Positions 1-9,147 are shown, counted from the first letter of the stretch. The stretch is 64,000 nt of DNA from Aureliella helgolandensis (GCF_007752135.1 NZ_CP036298.1:5952859-6016858); one strand, 5' to 3'. The notes: a model not told the origin generated them from the letters alone. A program made the numbers and translations.

Positions 1-1170
1 TGCATGATTGATCACATTCATCGCGATGCGACACGCGGCTAGGAAGTCAGGAATATCCAACGTCTCTTGATTGGTGTGCACGTTGCGTTGCCCGCATCCC
101 ATCGTCACGGTTGGCACACCATGCTTGACGAGCCAATTCGCATCGACGCCACCATTGGAAATCGCCGTCTGTGGCTCTGCATCCAACGATTCAATGGCCG
201 TCTTGGCGATCTGTACAGGAGGTGCATCTGCGTCGAGCAGAAAAGAATCATAGTCAACGCGTCTCTCGATCTGCGCCGCAACGGCCTGGCCGTTGCTACT
301 GACCACTGCCGCTGCTGCAGATTCAAAAGCACTACAAATGGCATCGGCTATCTCGGTCCTAAACGCACTGTTGTGACTGCGTGCCTCTGCAGTGACTTCA
401 ACGTGCTCGGCCACCACGTTGGTGGCCACTCCCCCCTGAACCGTCCCGATATTGCTCGTTCCGCTTCTTCCCTTCTTCTTGACTGCGCCGAGCCAACCCG
501 CCCGGACTAGGCTTGAGATCGCCAGGGAGGCTGCATTGATCGCGCTGGCCCCCTGCTCGGGCGCCAGACCAGCATGGGCCGGCAAGCCTTGCAACTTAAT
601 CCGCATCCGCTCTCCGCCAGTTGCACCGATCGTCATCTTATAGGGATTGCCACCATCGAAGTTAAATGCCATTGCAGGATTGCCGAGCTTCGAGACCGTC
701 ATATTGCGACTTCCCTGCAATCCAATCTCTTCTTGCACAAAGAAGCAAAGCGTCAGCGGGGGATGTTCCTCGTTCCGTTCCAACGTCTCTAAGACGGCCA
801 CCAGCACGGCGGCAACTCCAGCCCGATCATCCGCGCCTAACCCCGTGGTAGCTAGCGCTGAGCGAATTACTTGTCCGTCCCGCTTGGGACGACAGCCCAC
901 GCAAATCGGCACGGTATCGAGATGCGCCGACAGCATGACCCGCGGAAGCTTCCTGTTCCCAGGCAGTTTGACGATCAAATTCCCAACTTCTCCCGGCAGG
1001 GGAGTGCGTTTGTGGGCCGTGTCGAAACTCATGGCCGATTCGGGAATGCCTGCATCCCGCAACACCTGCTGTACCACCGACGCGATCTGGGACTCCTCAC
1101 AGCTCTTGCCCTCTACCGCCATCAACTTCGTGACCAAATCAATCGCCCGCTTCTCATTCAATGGCCTCAT
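1..1170 (-). CDS. M20-family metallopeptidase, peptidase T-like (3' end outside window)
   Basis: Zinc-dependent exopeptidase or amidohydrolase of the M20 family, probably cytoplasmic because no signal peptide is visible. The reading frame stays open to the left edge, so the C-terminus is missing; 390 codons are present. Metal-ligand motifs are visible: MLSAHLDTVP (His-x-Asp) near residue 85, GADDRAG with the bridging Asp, and VQEEIGLQGS with the general-base Glu-Glu. A late Asn-Gly-Gly-x-Asp motif fits peptidase T/M20 C-terminal halves. The ATG at 1170 is preceded by a strong AAGGAGG-type ribosome site about 6 bases upstream, which fixes the start. The exact substrate (tripeptide or other) cannot be told. 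No neighbour suggests a pathway. Confidence 0.88.
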   Translation of the reverse strand, partial: MRPLNEKRAIDLVTKLMAVEGKSCEESQIASVVQQVLRDAGIPESAMSFDTAHKRTPLPGEVGNLIVKLPGNRKLPRVMLSAHLDTVPICVGCRPKRDGQVIRSALATTGLGADDRAGVAAVLVAVLETLERNEEHPPLTLCFFVQEEIGLQGSRNMTVSKLGNPAMAFNFDGGNPYKMTIGATGGERMRIKLQGLPAHAGLAPEQGASAINAASLAISSLVRAGWLGAVKKKGRSGTSNIGTVQGGVATNVVAEHVEVTAEARSHNSAFRTEIADAICSAFESAAAAVVSSNGQAVAAQIERRVDYDSFLLDADAPPVQIAKTAIESLDAEPQTAISNGGVDANWLVKHGVPTVTMGCGQRNVHTNQETLDIPDFLAACRIAMNVINHA

Positions 1171-1477
1171 CACCACCTCCTTAAATGAACTTTCAATGAA
1201 CTTTACCTTCCTCTCCTACAAACCACCTCGCCATGGTGCGAAAACCGTGCTTAACTATCCTCCACAAGACTTAAGGGAGTGCCTAGCCCCATAGCAACGA
1301 AGCCTACTTTCATGGCAGCGGGTTTTCCGAATTCTGGTTACGGACTCCCTAAGGAAACCAGCAAAGCAACTAAACACGCCATTAAACAAAGAATACCGCT
1401 AGCTAACGAAAATGGCATAGCCTTTGCTGATTTGAAACCCGTGTTACTTCATAACGCTTCGCAAAGAGTTCAATTCG
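1171..1477. other. Intergenic region without recognisable gene
   Basis: About 307 bases between the divergent peptidase and the small membrane protein. It should carry both promoters, but I could not identify convincing -35/-10 boxes, repeats or RNA genes in it. Confidence 0.5.
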
Positions 1478-1912
1478 ATGAATAACTTTCGCGCCCTGAC
1501 GCTCCCCGCCCTACCATCGTACCTGCCAATTACTTTAAATGATGTTGGGCGTCTGGTGGAGCGTTGCGTGTGCAGCCCCTGGGCTTTGCTGCTCTGTAAA
1601 CTGACGATCGGAATCGTTTCCGCCTATGACATTCACCAAACTGTAAAGTATGTGGAGTACCTGCCACAGATGGAGTTGAATCCGTTTGGACGTTGGATGA
1701 TGTCCTTGGACACAGGTCCTACCTGTAGGTTGCAGCAAACAGCTTGCTTTATTACCGCGAAATTCGCCGGCAATTTCCTCTGCTTGGCCCTTCTGGAAAT
1801 ACTTGCCTCCTGGAAGAAACATATTGCCACGGGAGTTGCCATCCCGGTCGCCGCCTTTCAACTCGGCTTGCTAGTTTTCTTAATCTGCGCGAACGGACCG
1901 GGAGGCGACTAA
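1478..1912 (+). CDS. Small hypothetical membrane protein
   Basis: A 144-residue protein with about three hydrophobic segments (roughly residues 33-50, 85-110 and 115-138). The segment DIHQTVKYVEYLPQMELNP followed by FGRWMM resembles small planctomycete membrane proteins in which an Asp and an N-P-F/L-G turn lie between helices (DUF5658-like topology), but I do not recognise the family with certainty. The start is an ATG at 1478 without a clear ribosome site. Its stop overlaps the stop of the convergent S9 peptidase by four bases, which supports a real gene end. Function unknown. Confidence 0.6.
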   Translation: MNNFRALTLPALPSYLPITLNDVGRLVERCVCSPWALLLCKLTIGIVSAYDIHQTVKYVEYLPQMELNPFGRWMMSLDTGPTCRLQQTACFITAKFAGNFLCLALLEILASWKKHIATGVAIPVAAFQLGLLVFLICANGPGGD

Positions 1913-4305
1913 TCGGATTCCAACAAGTGCTGCCTCAGAAACTCGGCCCGGCGGCGGCGGCCGTAGGGAGTTTCGGCGGCGCCATGCCCCGCGCCAGGCA
2001 GGACCAAGAGCTCAAAATCTTTATCGGCTTGAATGAGTGCATGGGCAACCTGCAGTGTTGAAGAGGGGTCAACATTTCGGTCCATCTCTCCGACGATGAG
2101 CAGCAACTTGCCTTGCAATCGATGCGCATCCTCCACATTGGACGAGCGAGAATACGCATCGCCTACAGGCCAGCCCATCCAAGCTTCATTCCACCAGATT
2201 TTGTCCATGCGATTGTCGTGACACCCGCAATCGGCCACGGCAACGCTATAGAAATCGTGATGGTTCAATAAAGCCCGCATGGCATTCTGCCCGCCAGCGG
2301 AACCCCCGAAAATCCCCACTCGCTTAGCATTCAATTGCGAGTGTTGTTGGGCAGCCTGCTCAATCCAGGCGATACGATCTGGAAAGCCCGCATCGGCCAA
2401 GTTCTTCCAACACACATCATGAAACTGCTTGCCACGATTGGAGGTCCCCATGCCATCGATCCTAACCACCACGCACCCCATGTTGGCAATCTCATGCTCT
2501 TGCGTCATCAAGCCAAACGACTTGGGGACATGCGAGTCGTGAGGCCCTGCATAGATCTTCTCCACAATTGGGTACTTTCGATCCTCCGCAATCTCGTCTG
2601 GCCACACAATTACGCCGTAGATATCGGTCTTCCCGTCGCGTCCTTTGGCCACCCAATGCTCCGGCAAACTCCATCCACTTTCGAGCAAGGCCGTCGCATC
2701 CCCGCGCTCCAACTCGCAGATCAAAGCGCCATCCTCGGCACTGCGTACCGTGGTCACCGTTGGTAAATCCACTCGCGAAAAACGGTCAATGAGCCAACGC
2801 TGATCCGGTGAGAACTCCCAGGAGTGATTACCATCCCCCTCGGTCAAGACCGTCAAATTTTGGCCATCGAAATCTACTCGGCAGAGGTGCAAGTAGTAGG
2901 GATCCTGGGCAGGATTCATCCCACTCGCCGAAAACCAAACTTGCTGCCGTGACTGGTCCACCCGTTCCACCCCACGGACAACCCAATCGCCTTGCGTCAC
3001 CGCGTTGATCAGTTCTCCGTTTTGACTATCAAAGCGGTATAAATGATTCCAACCACTGCGCTCGCTCATCCATAGTAGTTGGCGGCCCTGCTCGATCGAT
3101 TGCAAAAATGTCTTGTTGGAATAATCGATAAACGTGGGACTCGTTTCTTCAATCACGACGGAAGCCTCGCCAGTATCAGCCGCTACCGTCAACACTCGCA
3201 TCACCTGATGCCCACGCTGGTTATAAACAAACATTAGCCGTTCGGGATCGTCGAGCCATTCGAACTGGGAGAGCGCCCACGGGGTGGCGAACAGCTGGTT
3301 TGGCACCGCGATCTCTTGCCGGGAGACGACATCGAACAAGGCGATTTCGGGTCGGTCAATCGGATCACCAGGTTTCACATAGTCGAACTGATGCACGACG
3401 GGCTGCACTCCATCGCCCGGACTCGATTCGATCAAGGTCACTTGCCGTCGCGGTGCTACCGCCTCGCGAATGGCCGATGCCCAGCGTCCACTGGGGCTGT
3501 GCAACACCGGGCCGCGATACTTCAATACATCGCTGCTATCCCAAGTCAGTTGCCACTCCTGACCAGCATCCTCTACCCAAAAATCGGAGTCGCGGAGGAA
3601 TCCCGTTGGCGCTTCAGCGTTTTCCGGCTGCTGCCCACGCGATTGGTTGCGTCCGCGCCGATTCCCCCTAGATTGCTTCGACAACAATTCGAACTCGTCA
3701 CGCAATCTAGCATCGACGCGCACGACGTTTCCAAACTCTGCTGCGGAAAACCGCAAGACTTCCGTCCCGGAACCATCTCGCAAACTCCACACATGCCCGG
3801 AGAAAGTATGCTGCGACTTGCTTCCCCCCGGTTCAATCGTGCCGTAGGGCAGGGGAGCCCCGTCGGTAGAAATCCAAAAGCAAGATAGCGGAACATCGAG
3901 GTGATTCTGAATCTCCAAGCTCGTGTCAGTACCGCCACTGTTAGAGCGTTGCCTGCGGGTGAGCAGTTCGCTGGGCGTGGCAGCAATCTCCTCCAGCTTG
4001 GACACTTCATAGGCTTCCGAACAATTCCACCGCGCATCGTTCCAATGAAATTCAAAACTCCCATCAACTCCCACCGCTTTAACTTTACGCAGCGTTTTGA
4101 GTTCCGTGACGTCCACTTCCCGTGCAAGATTTTTTCCCAAGGCCCTCGCTAATTGCCCAGGCTCAAAGAGCAGCGTTTTCTCCCCCGACGTCAGATCGAC
4201 ACGGGAATATTCCTGGACACCATCGAGTAGGTTGACCGCATAGGTCATCTGCGAGTGCTCGGTATCCCATACGACTTGGACCCGATCTCGCTGCACCAAA
4301 TCCAA
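1909..4305 (-). CDS. S9 prolyl oligopeptidase / dipeptidyl-peptidase IV-like, 5' end disturbed
   Basis: Serine peptidase of clan SC that removes dipeptides or cleaves after proline. The N-terminal two thirds fit a DPP-IV type beta-propeller; the C-terminal third is the alpha/beta-hydrolase domain with nucleophile GGSAGG (Ser about 669), Asp in GEMDRNVD (about 742) and His in GAGHG (about 774), numbered from a TTG at 4305. The frame stays open upstream to 4722 but there it runs through the transposase gene in another frame, so that extension is artificial. The TTG at 4305 has GGGGAGG four bases upstream. Relatives are normally exported, yet no intact signal peptide exists here; a short Trp/Gly-rich hydrophobic stretch upstream of 4305 may be its remnant. 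Possibly a truncated or inactive gene. Confidence 0.82.
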   Translation of the reverse strand: MDLVQRDRVQVVWDTEHSQMTYAVNLLDGVQEYSRVDLTSGEKTLLFEPGQLARALGKNLAREVDVTELKTLRKVKAVGVDGSFEFHWNDARWNCSEAYEVSKLEEIAATPSELLTRRQRSNSGGTDTSLEIQNHLDVPLSCFWISTDGAPLPYGTIEPGGSKSQHTFSGHVWSLRDGSGTEVLRFSAAEFGNVVRVDARLRDEFELLSKQSRGNRRGRNQSRGQQPENAEAPTGFLRDSDFWVEDAGQEWQLTWDSSDVLKYRGPVLHSPSGRWASAIREAVAPRRQVTLIESSPGDGVQPVVHQFDYVKPGDPIDRPEIALFDVVSRQEIAVPNQLFATPWALSQFEWLDDPERLMFVYNQRGHQVMRVLTVAADTGEASVVIEETSPTFIDYSNKTFLQSIEQGRQLLWMSERSGWNHLYRFDSQNGELINAVTQGDWVVRGVERVDQSRQQVWFSASGMNPAQDPYYLHLCRVDFDGQNLTVLTEGDGNHSWEFSPDQRWLIDRFSRVDLPTVTTVRSAEDGALICELERGDATALLESGWSLPEHWVAKGRDGKTDIYGVIVWPDEIAEDRKYPIVEKIYAGPHDSHVPKSFGLMTQEHEIANMGCVVVRIDGMGTSNRGKQFHDVCWKNLADAGFPDRIAWIEQAAQQHSQLNAKRVGIFGGSAGGQNAMRALLNHHDFYSVAVADCGCHDNRMDKIWWNEAWMGWPVGDAYSRSSNVEDAHRLQGKLLLIVGEMDRNVDPSSTLQVAHALIQADKDFELLVLPGAGHGAAETPYGRRRRAEFLRQHLLESD

Positions 4306-4360
4306 CTGGCCTCCCCAAACCAGCCCCCCGCACCACAACCAACCCCAAACAGCCCATCCT

Positions 4361-4389
4361 GCCAAAAAGGTGTCGGACACCTTTTTGGC
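4361..4389. repeat. Perfect 14-bp inverted repeat, REP-like hairpin beside the transposase
   Basis: GCCAAAAAGGTGTC, one central G, then the exact complement. It lies 17 bases downstream of the transposase stop and upstream of the usable S9 peptidase start. REP-associated tyrosine transposases recognise palindromes of this kind flanking their genes, so this is the likely 3' end of the mobile unit. It could also act as a terminator for the transposase gene, since the arms contain A5 and T5 runs. Confidence 0.7.
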
Positions 4390-4405
4390 GGGATAGGTAG
4401 ACTGG

Positions 4406-5086
4406 TTATTTTCTGGTGAACTTTTTGGGGCGTCCTCGGGGGCGCATGGTCGACTCCAAATCAAACTTGCGAGCCATCGATTCCACCCACGTCGGGTCGC
4501 CGAAGGGCACGCCCCGCGCCACGCTCCACTTGAGTTGCTTCTGCTCTTCTTGAGAAAAGTCGCTTCGGACCCGGGCGATCCAATTGGGCGGGCGAGGAAT
4601 GGGCCAAGGGCTGAGTAGTTTCCCGCTGAGCAGCGTTTTGCGACTCCAGTGATAGAGGCTGTTCCATTTCCAAGCTTCAGGACTGTCGCACAAGTTGGCG
4701 GTGTAGGCATTTCGTTCGACATAGCGGTTTACCGTTAAAAAATGATCGTCTGACTGCACCGGGAACGACTTATAACGGCCTTGATAAAGATGGCCCAACC
4801 CGACAATATCGTAGTGTGCATGGTAGCGTTGCGTGTGCGTTAAGCAGAGCCATTGCCCGAATCGCCCCATTTCACCATCGACGTTGGGTCTCACGACCAA
4901 ATGCCAATGATTGGGCATGAGGCAGTAGCTCATCAACTGGAGCGCAAAACGACCGACCGCTTCGACTAGGACATCCTCGAAAGCGGCGTAGTCTTCCGGC
5001 TTGTGAAAAATGGTGGCCTTTAGGTTTGCCCGATTGAGCATGTGATAGAATCCACCAGCAACATCGACTCGCTTCGGCCTACCCAT
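4406..5086 (-). mobile_element. REP-associated tyrosine transposase (RAYT, Y1_Tnp / IS200-like)
   Basis: A 226-residue single-strand DNA transposase of the Y1 HUH superfamily. Motifs: MGRPKRVDVAGGFYHMLNR at the N-terminus, the catalytic HUH-type motif in MPNHWHLVV, and the GLGHLYQGRYKSFPV block followed by YVERNAY. The catalytic Tyr is expected in the segment around YRYVERN. Start chosen at the ATG at 5086 because MGRPxR is the usual family start and GGAGG lies about 7 bases upstream; a longer reading to 5116 adds only ten unconserved residues. The C-terminus is Arg/Lys-rich. It sits directly against the 5' end of the S9 peptidase and ends next to a 29-bp hairpin. Confidence 0.88.
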
Positions 5087-5167
5087 TTCTCGACCTCCGT
5101 TTGCGAACGCTATCACTATATGGTCTATACATCCACTGAAGCGGTGCGTCTGCGTGCACGACAGCCG

Positions 5168-5593
5168 CTATAGGCTTGCCTCGGCAAAGGCTTCGTCGGT
5201 TTCCCAGATGCGAACGGACGTTGCACGAGCCCCCGTACCGTCCAGCACTTTGGGGCACATTTCCTCGAGCAGGTAGCGAGCCATATTTTCTGCGGTTGGA
5301 TTGTAAGGCATTTTGAACAAGCGGCAGGGCGTTACTTGCTCGAGAGCTTGAATCGCATTCTCATCTCTCTGGTCAACGAGAAAACTGTGGTCCCAGTGTT
5401 CATCGATCCAGCCTTTGGTGCGGGCCTTCAAGTCTGAAAAATCGATTACCCGCCCGACTGAGTCGACTTCGTCGCCGGTCACAAAGAAATCGGCTACGTA
5501 GTTGTGCCCATGAAAATGTTCGCATTTGCCGCCGTGACCGAACAGTCGGTGGCCAGCGCAAAAGCGAATGCGGCGCATGATCGTCAATCCCAT
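5168..5593 (-). CDS. queD: 6-carboxytetrahydropterin synthase / 6-pyruvoyl-tetrahydropterin synthase family
   Basis: A 141-residue cytoplasmic enzyme of the PTPS/QueD family, converting dihydroneopterin triphosphate for queuosine or pterin synthesis. Zinc ligands are His15 (FCAGHRL) and His28/His30, and the C-x3-HGH motif characteristic of QueD is present as CEHFHGH with Cys24. The Glu near the C-terminus (IWETDEAF) fits the substrate-binding Glu. The start may instead be the Met at residue 6 (position 5578). No other queuosine gene is nearby; the MazG-like gene 150 bases upstream has the same direction. I choose QueD over the eukaryote-type synthase because of the Cys spacing, but the assignment is by motif only. 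Confidence 0.8.
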   Translation of the reverse strand: MGLTIMRRIRFCAGHRLFGHGGKCEHFHGHNYVADFFVTGDEVDSVGRVIDFSDLKARTKGWIDEHWDHSFLVDQRDENAIQALEQVTPCRLFKMPYNPTAENMARYLLEEMCPKVLDGTGARATSVRIWETDEAFAEASL

Positions 5594-5743
5594 CGGGTGT
5601 TCCTCATTGTCAATGAATTGAATAGCTCAAAATACTTACTGATGCGCTGGTAGCGTCGGTGTATACACACCACTCCAGTGCATTGGCCACGAAGTGGTTC
5701 GAGCCGACACGGCGCATTCGCTGCTTAGAAAATCAATTGCGTC

Positions 5744-6100
5744 CTAGTGCAATTTCGGATTCTGTTGGTGCCGCTGGCTGTCCCGCTCGGTTTTCTTGAT
5801 CAGGTTGCGAGTTAAAGCGACTCCCAGATCGACGCCTGTTTGGTTTGCTAGGCATATCAGCACAAACAATACGTCGGCCATTTCATCCGAAAGCTCTGCT
5901 TGTTGCTCGGAGTCCTTGAAGCTTTGGTCACCGTAGGTGCGCGACAGGACACGAGCCAACTCCCCCACCTCTTCTACCAATTGCGCCAAGTTCGTCAATT
6001 CAGAAAAGTAGCGCACGCCGATCGAGCGGATCCAGTCGTCAACTTTCCGCTGCACCTCCTGCAGTGTCACCGACTCTGCGGAAACCTCTAAAAATTCCAT
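5744..6100 (-). CDS. MazG-like nucleotide pyrophosphohydrolase
   Basis: A 118-residue all-alpha NTP pyrophosphohydrolase, single MazG domain. The metal-binding pattern is visible as EEVGELAR in the first helix pair and ELSDEMADVLF in the second, giving the E-x-x-E plus E-x-x-D ligand set of the superfamily. Single-domain members hydrolyse non-canonical or surplus nucleoside triphosphates to monophosphates in the cytoplasm. The start at 6100 is an ATG without strong ribosome site. It lies 150 bases upstream of the QueD-like gene on the same strand and could be co-transcribed with it. Confidence 0.82.
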   Translation of the reverse strand: MEFLEVSAESVTLQEVQRKVDDWIRSIGVRYFSELTNLAQLVEEVGELARVLSRTYGDQSFKDSEQQAELSDEMADVLFVLICLANQTGVDLGVALTRNLIKKTERDSQRHQQNPKLH

Positions 6101-6749
6101 GGGACATTATCCACTTACGGTTGGCAATCGAAAGTCCTTCTTGGAATGCAAGAGACAGGCTGCGGCAGCAATTGTCAACCACTCCCCAATAGAGTCGCAG
6201 AGGAGCGACCGTATGCTGCGGTGCGAAGGTACCAACGCGTTTGTTGGGGGACAGCCTCCCTCTCCGCGACATGCTCCACTTCACCCTCCACTTCACCCTC
6301 CACTTCACCCTCCACTTCACCCTCCAATCCCCCTCCAACTCTCAGCCCCCAAAAATCGTCTAAACGACGTTGCACCCGCCGCCAAGATGCACGATATGGC
6401 CGTTTCATGACCTTCAAACGGCGAATCCTTTCTAGCTGCGGGTTTCACCCCTCAGCCAATTGAGCAACCGCCACACAAGTGTCCCAATCCACTCGATTTG
6501 CTCTCCCAGTGAGCGTCCCAAGCAATAAACTCAATAGAAGTAAGATATCTCAAGGCCAACGCAATCCTTCATCTCTTCGCCCGGTCCCCCAGCAATCGAC
6601 GATTTCCGCCCGAATCTCGGTAGGTATCACTTGCATCGCTCCTCGATGCACGCTAGAACAGAGTGCACGTATTGCACGTTTCAGGCTCAGCCCCTCACCG
6701 TGGAAGTGCCGGCCTACCGATCTTGTCCAGGCCTTATAGGAGTTGCAGA
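6101..6749. other. Long spacer between divergent genes
   Basis: About 650 bases containing one 12-bp tandem repeat (6276-6327) and otherwise nothing I recognise. Short open frames here are biased by the tandem repeat and lack family signatures. Confidence 0.5.
6276..6327. repeat. 12-bp tandem repeat, four perfect copies
   Basis: Unit TCCACTTCACCC repeated four times without error, followed by a partial TCCA. The unit length is a multiple of three, but no credible gene crosses it. Probably a slippage-generated variable-number tandem repeat. Confidence 0.9.
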
Positions 6750-7895
6750 ATGCCGATCCACCATGAAACGCTGCAGACAGAAACGTCAAACGTGGTGTCC
6801 CGCGACAATTCGTCATCCCCTCGGGATCTGACACGACAAGGCACCCGCCAAGCTTCAGCCGGAGCGACCGACGGGGCAGCAGTGCGAAGGCCGCATCTCA
6901 GTGGAAGCGGACGTCCCACAAGAACGTTTCAACAGCCAACGCTGGAAACGGCCTTCGTGCGGTACTGCCAAATGACGCACCTTCCGCTGAATTGGCAAGG
7001 TACAGCCGCCGAACTCCTGGGGCTGGTGAAAACCGCTCAGGAGTTTATTTCGAGTCCGGATTTTGACAGACCGGCCGCCCCTCATCGGATCCTCGGCGAC
7101 CAGCTCTTGAGCACTTGCCGAGAGACGGAGCCCAGTAAGCCGAGCGGAGGTTCGGCGCTAGACATGCCACCTCATCTATCTCGCATGTGCGAGGAGCAAC
7201 TTCTCACCGCGGAACAAGAACGCCAACTCTTTCAGCGAATGAACTACCTGCGATTCTGCGCAGCCAGCCTTCTTCAAGATCAAACGCCGGTTTCCGTAAC
7301 ACAGTGGGATCTTGAGCGAGTTCACGGCCTTTGGCGGGCCGCTAATTGGCATCGCGATTGCATTATCCGGTCGAATACTCGGTTGGTAATTTCAATCGTC
7401 AAGAAATTTACAAATCCGCAGTGCGGCTTCGACGACCTGTTCAGCGACGGTATCATGGCTCTACTGCGGGCGGTGCATAAGTTTGACTACCGGCTGGGAT
7501 TTCGTTTCAGTACGTACGCCACTCAAGTCGTCCGACGCGACGCTTACCGCCACGTCATGGATCGCCAAAACGAACGTCTGAAAGCCGGTCAATGCTTGAC
7601 GGAGCAAGGAATCGACATTGCGGAAGAAACCGGTTCCTCGACCATGGGCGAAGAGCATTGGAACTCGCTTCGTTCGCGTCTCACCAGCCTGCTCAACGAG
7701 CTCGACAAGCGGGAGAAATTGATCATTCGTGCCCGCTTCTCCTTGGGAGGACACCGTAAAGTTCAAACCCTGCAACACTTAGCCAACAAGCTTGGAATCT
7801 CCAAGGAACGAGTGCGGCAACTCGAGAAGCGCGCTTTGAGCCGACTTCAGACTTTGGCTGCCCATTCAACGCAATCCTCCTCCCCTTCGATATGA
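6750..7895 (+). CDS. RNA polymerase sigma-70 family factor (RpoD-related, alternative)
   Basis: A 381-residue sigma factor. A region 1.2-like segment (CEEQLLTAEQERQLFQRMNY) is followed by region 2 with NTRLVISIVKKF, GFDDLFSDGIMALLRAVHKFD and RFSTYATQVVRR, the core-binding and -10 recognition helices. The C-terminus holds region 4 with LGISKERVRQLEKRALSRL, a helix-turn-helix for the -35 box. The first 150 residues are low-complexity and unlike sigma domains. Start chosen at ATG 6750 because AGGAG lies about 7 bases upstream; a longer frame to 6663 is possible. It resembles the RpoD/RpoS-related group rather than the short ECF type; no anti-sigma gene is adjacent. Gene immediately downstream (10 bases) may be co-transcribed. 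Confidence 0.85.
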   Translation: MPIHHETLQTETSNVVSRDNSSSPRDLTRQGTRQASAGATDGAAVRRPHLSGSGRPTRTFQQPTLETAFVRYCQMTHLPLNWQGTAAELLGLVKTAQEFISSPDFDRPAAPHRILGDQLLSTCRETEPSKPSGGSALDMPPHLSRMCEEQLLTAEQERQLFQRMNYLRFCAASLLQDQTPVSVTQWDLERVHGLWRAANWHRDCIIRSNTRLVISIVKKFTNPQCGFDDLFSDGIMALLRAVHKFDYRLGFRFSTYATQVVRRDAYRHVMDRQNERLKAGQCLTEQGIDIAEETGSSTMGEEHWNSLRSRLTSLLNELDKREKLIIRARFSLGGHRKVQTLQHLANKLGISKERVRQLEKRALSRLQTLAAHSTQSSSPSI

Positions 7896-7904
7896 GACCT
7901 CAAA

Positions 7905-8819
7905 ATGCGAATTGCCGTGAGTGGATCGACCGGACTCGTTGGCTCAGCACTCTGCCAGCGGCTAACGGCTCAAGGGCAATCCATCATCCCCTTGGTACGC
8001 CCCGATTCCAGCAGCACTCCTCCTGCCCAATCCGCTTCGCTAACTTGGGACCCCGAGCAAGGTTTGGCGAATCCCGAGGCCATGGATGGATTCGATGCGT
8101 TCATTCATTTGGCGGGACGCAATATCGCCGCAGCGCGTTGGACCTCAGCCGAGAAGCAACGGCTTCGTGATTCTCGAGTTGCAGCGACCGAGAAGCTGGT
8201 CCAACAACTCCTGGCGCTCGACAATCCCCCCTCGACGATCCTTTCCGCCTCAGCAGTCGGCATCTACGGTGATTGTGGCGACCAGTGGGTTGAGGAATCG
8301 CAACCTGCTGACGACTCGTTCCTTTCCCAACTAGCTACGGACTGGGAGGCCGCTTGCGATCCGTTGCGGGCGGCAGGCCTGCGTGTCATCCATCCCCGCT
8401 TGGGCGTAGTGCTCTCGTCGCAGGGTGGCGCCCTTCAAGAAATGCTGCCAATCTTTCGCTGGAGGATCGGAGGGGTGCTGGGATCGGGAAAGCAGTACTG
8501 GAGCTGGATCGCCCTAGCTGACTGCGTGGCTGCGTTGCAGTGGTTGCTCGATACACCGGACACTAGCGGTTGCTACAACCTGGTGGCCCCGCAGCCAGTC
8601 ACCAATCGGCAGTTTACAAAAGCGCTTTCGAAAGTACTCGGTCGGAGCGCCCTGTTCCCAGTCCCGGGGGTTGCGTTGCGATTGGCTCTCGGTGAGTTGG
8701 CGGACGCTCTCTTGCTGTGCAGTTGTCGCGCGTCAGCAGATCGCCTGCTAGGCAGTGGCTTTCGGTTTGAGCACGCTGAACTAGCCCCCTTTCTGGAACG
8801 AGCACTCCACGAAGATTGA
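7905..8819 (+). CDS. TIGR01777-family NAD(P)-dependent epimerase
   Basis: A 304-residue extended short-chain dehydrogenase of the TIGR01777 (YfcH-like) family. It starts with the Rossmann motif in MRIAVSGSTGLVGSALC, has HLAGRNI near residue 70 and AVGIYGDCG near 125, followed by RLGVVLSSQGGAL, all hallmarks of this family, and the C-terminal DUF1731-type segment (ALFPVPGVALRLALGELADALL) is present. Biochemical substrate of the family is unknown. The start is an ATG only 10 bases after the sigma-factor stop, suggesting one transcript. Confidence 0.88.
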   Translation: MRIAVSGSTGLVGSALCQRLTAQGQSIIPLVRPDSSSTPPAQSASLTWDPEQGLANPEAMDGFDAFIHLAGRNIAAARWTSAEKQRLRDSRVAATEKLVQQLLALDNPPSTILSASAVGIYGDCGDQWVEESQPADDSFLSQLATDWEAACDPLRAAGLRVIHPRLGVVLSSQGGALQEMLPIFRWRIGGVLGSGKQYWSWIALADCVAALQWLLDTPDTSGCYNLVAPQPVTNRQFTKALSKVLGRSALFPVPGVALRLALGELADALLLCSCRASADRLLGSGFRFEHAELAPFLERALHED

Positions 8820-9147
8820 CCGTTAGCCAGCTCTCCCACCACACTGGCCGGCTTGCTGGCACGACATCCATCCGCCTTAGAATTTATTGTTTTAAGAGCG
8901 GTTCGAACTTCCCCTGAGGGTATTGCCCTCAATTGTCCGGCAACGACGATGAATCCGGGCCACCTCATGGGGTGCGTTATCCTAGCGGCGAATCCGGGCC
9001 TCTGCAGGTCGGCAGGTCTCGCCTTGCGTAACATGCTGCCCGTTGTTCGATCGGATCACGGTTCGACCGGAGCACGGGCAAATGCACACCAGCCCCGATT
9101 CGCGTACACTAGAGCTCATCGATGAACATCTCTTTGAGGCCTACCCA
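8820..9147. other. Intergenic region
   Basis: About 330 bases between two plus-strand genes. Two copies of GAATCCGGGCC occur 46 bases apart near 8952 and 8990. I see no RNA gene or clear promoter. Confidence 0.4.

Noticed and set aside
4306-4722. In-frame N-terminal extension of the S9 peptidase
   Set aside because: It runs through the transposase gene in another frame and shows no conserved residues.
6276-6327. CRISPR array
   Set aside because: Copies are directly adjacent without spacers; it is a simple tandem repeat.
8895-8925. tRNA-like GGTTCGAACT string
   Set aside because: No acceptor stem or anticodon arm could be folded around it.
9043-9147. Longer start for the penicillin-binding-fold fusion
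   Set aside because: Adds residues before the signal segment without support; ATG 9148 has a better ribosome site.
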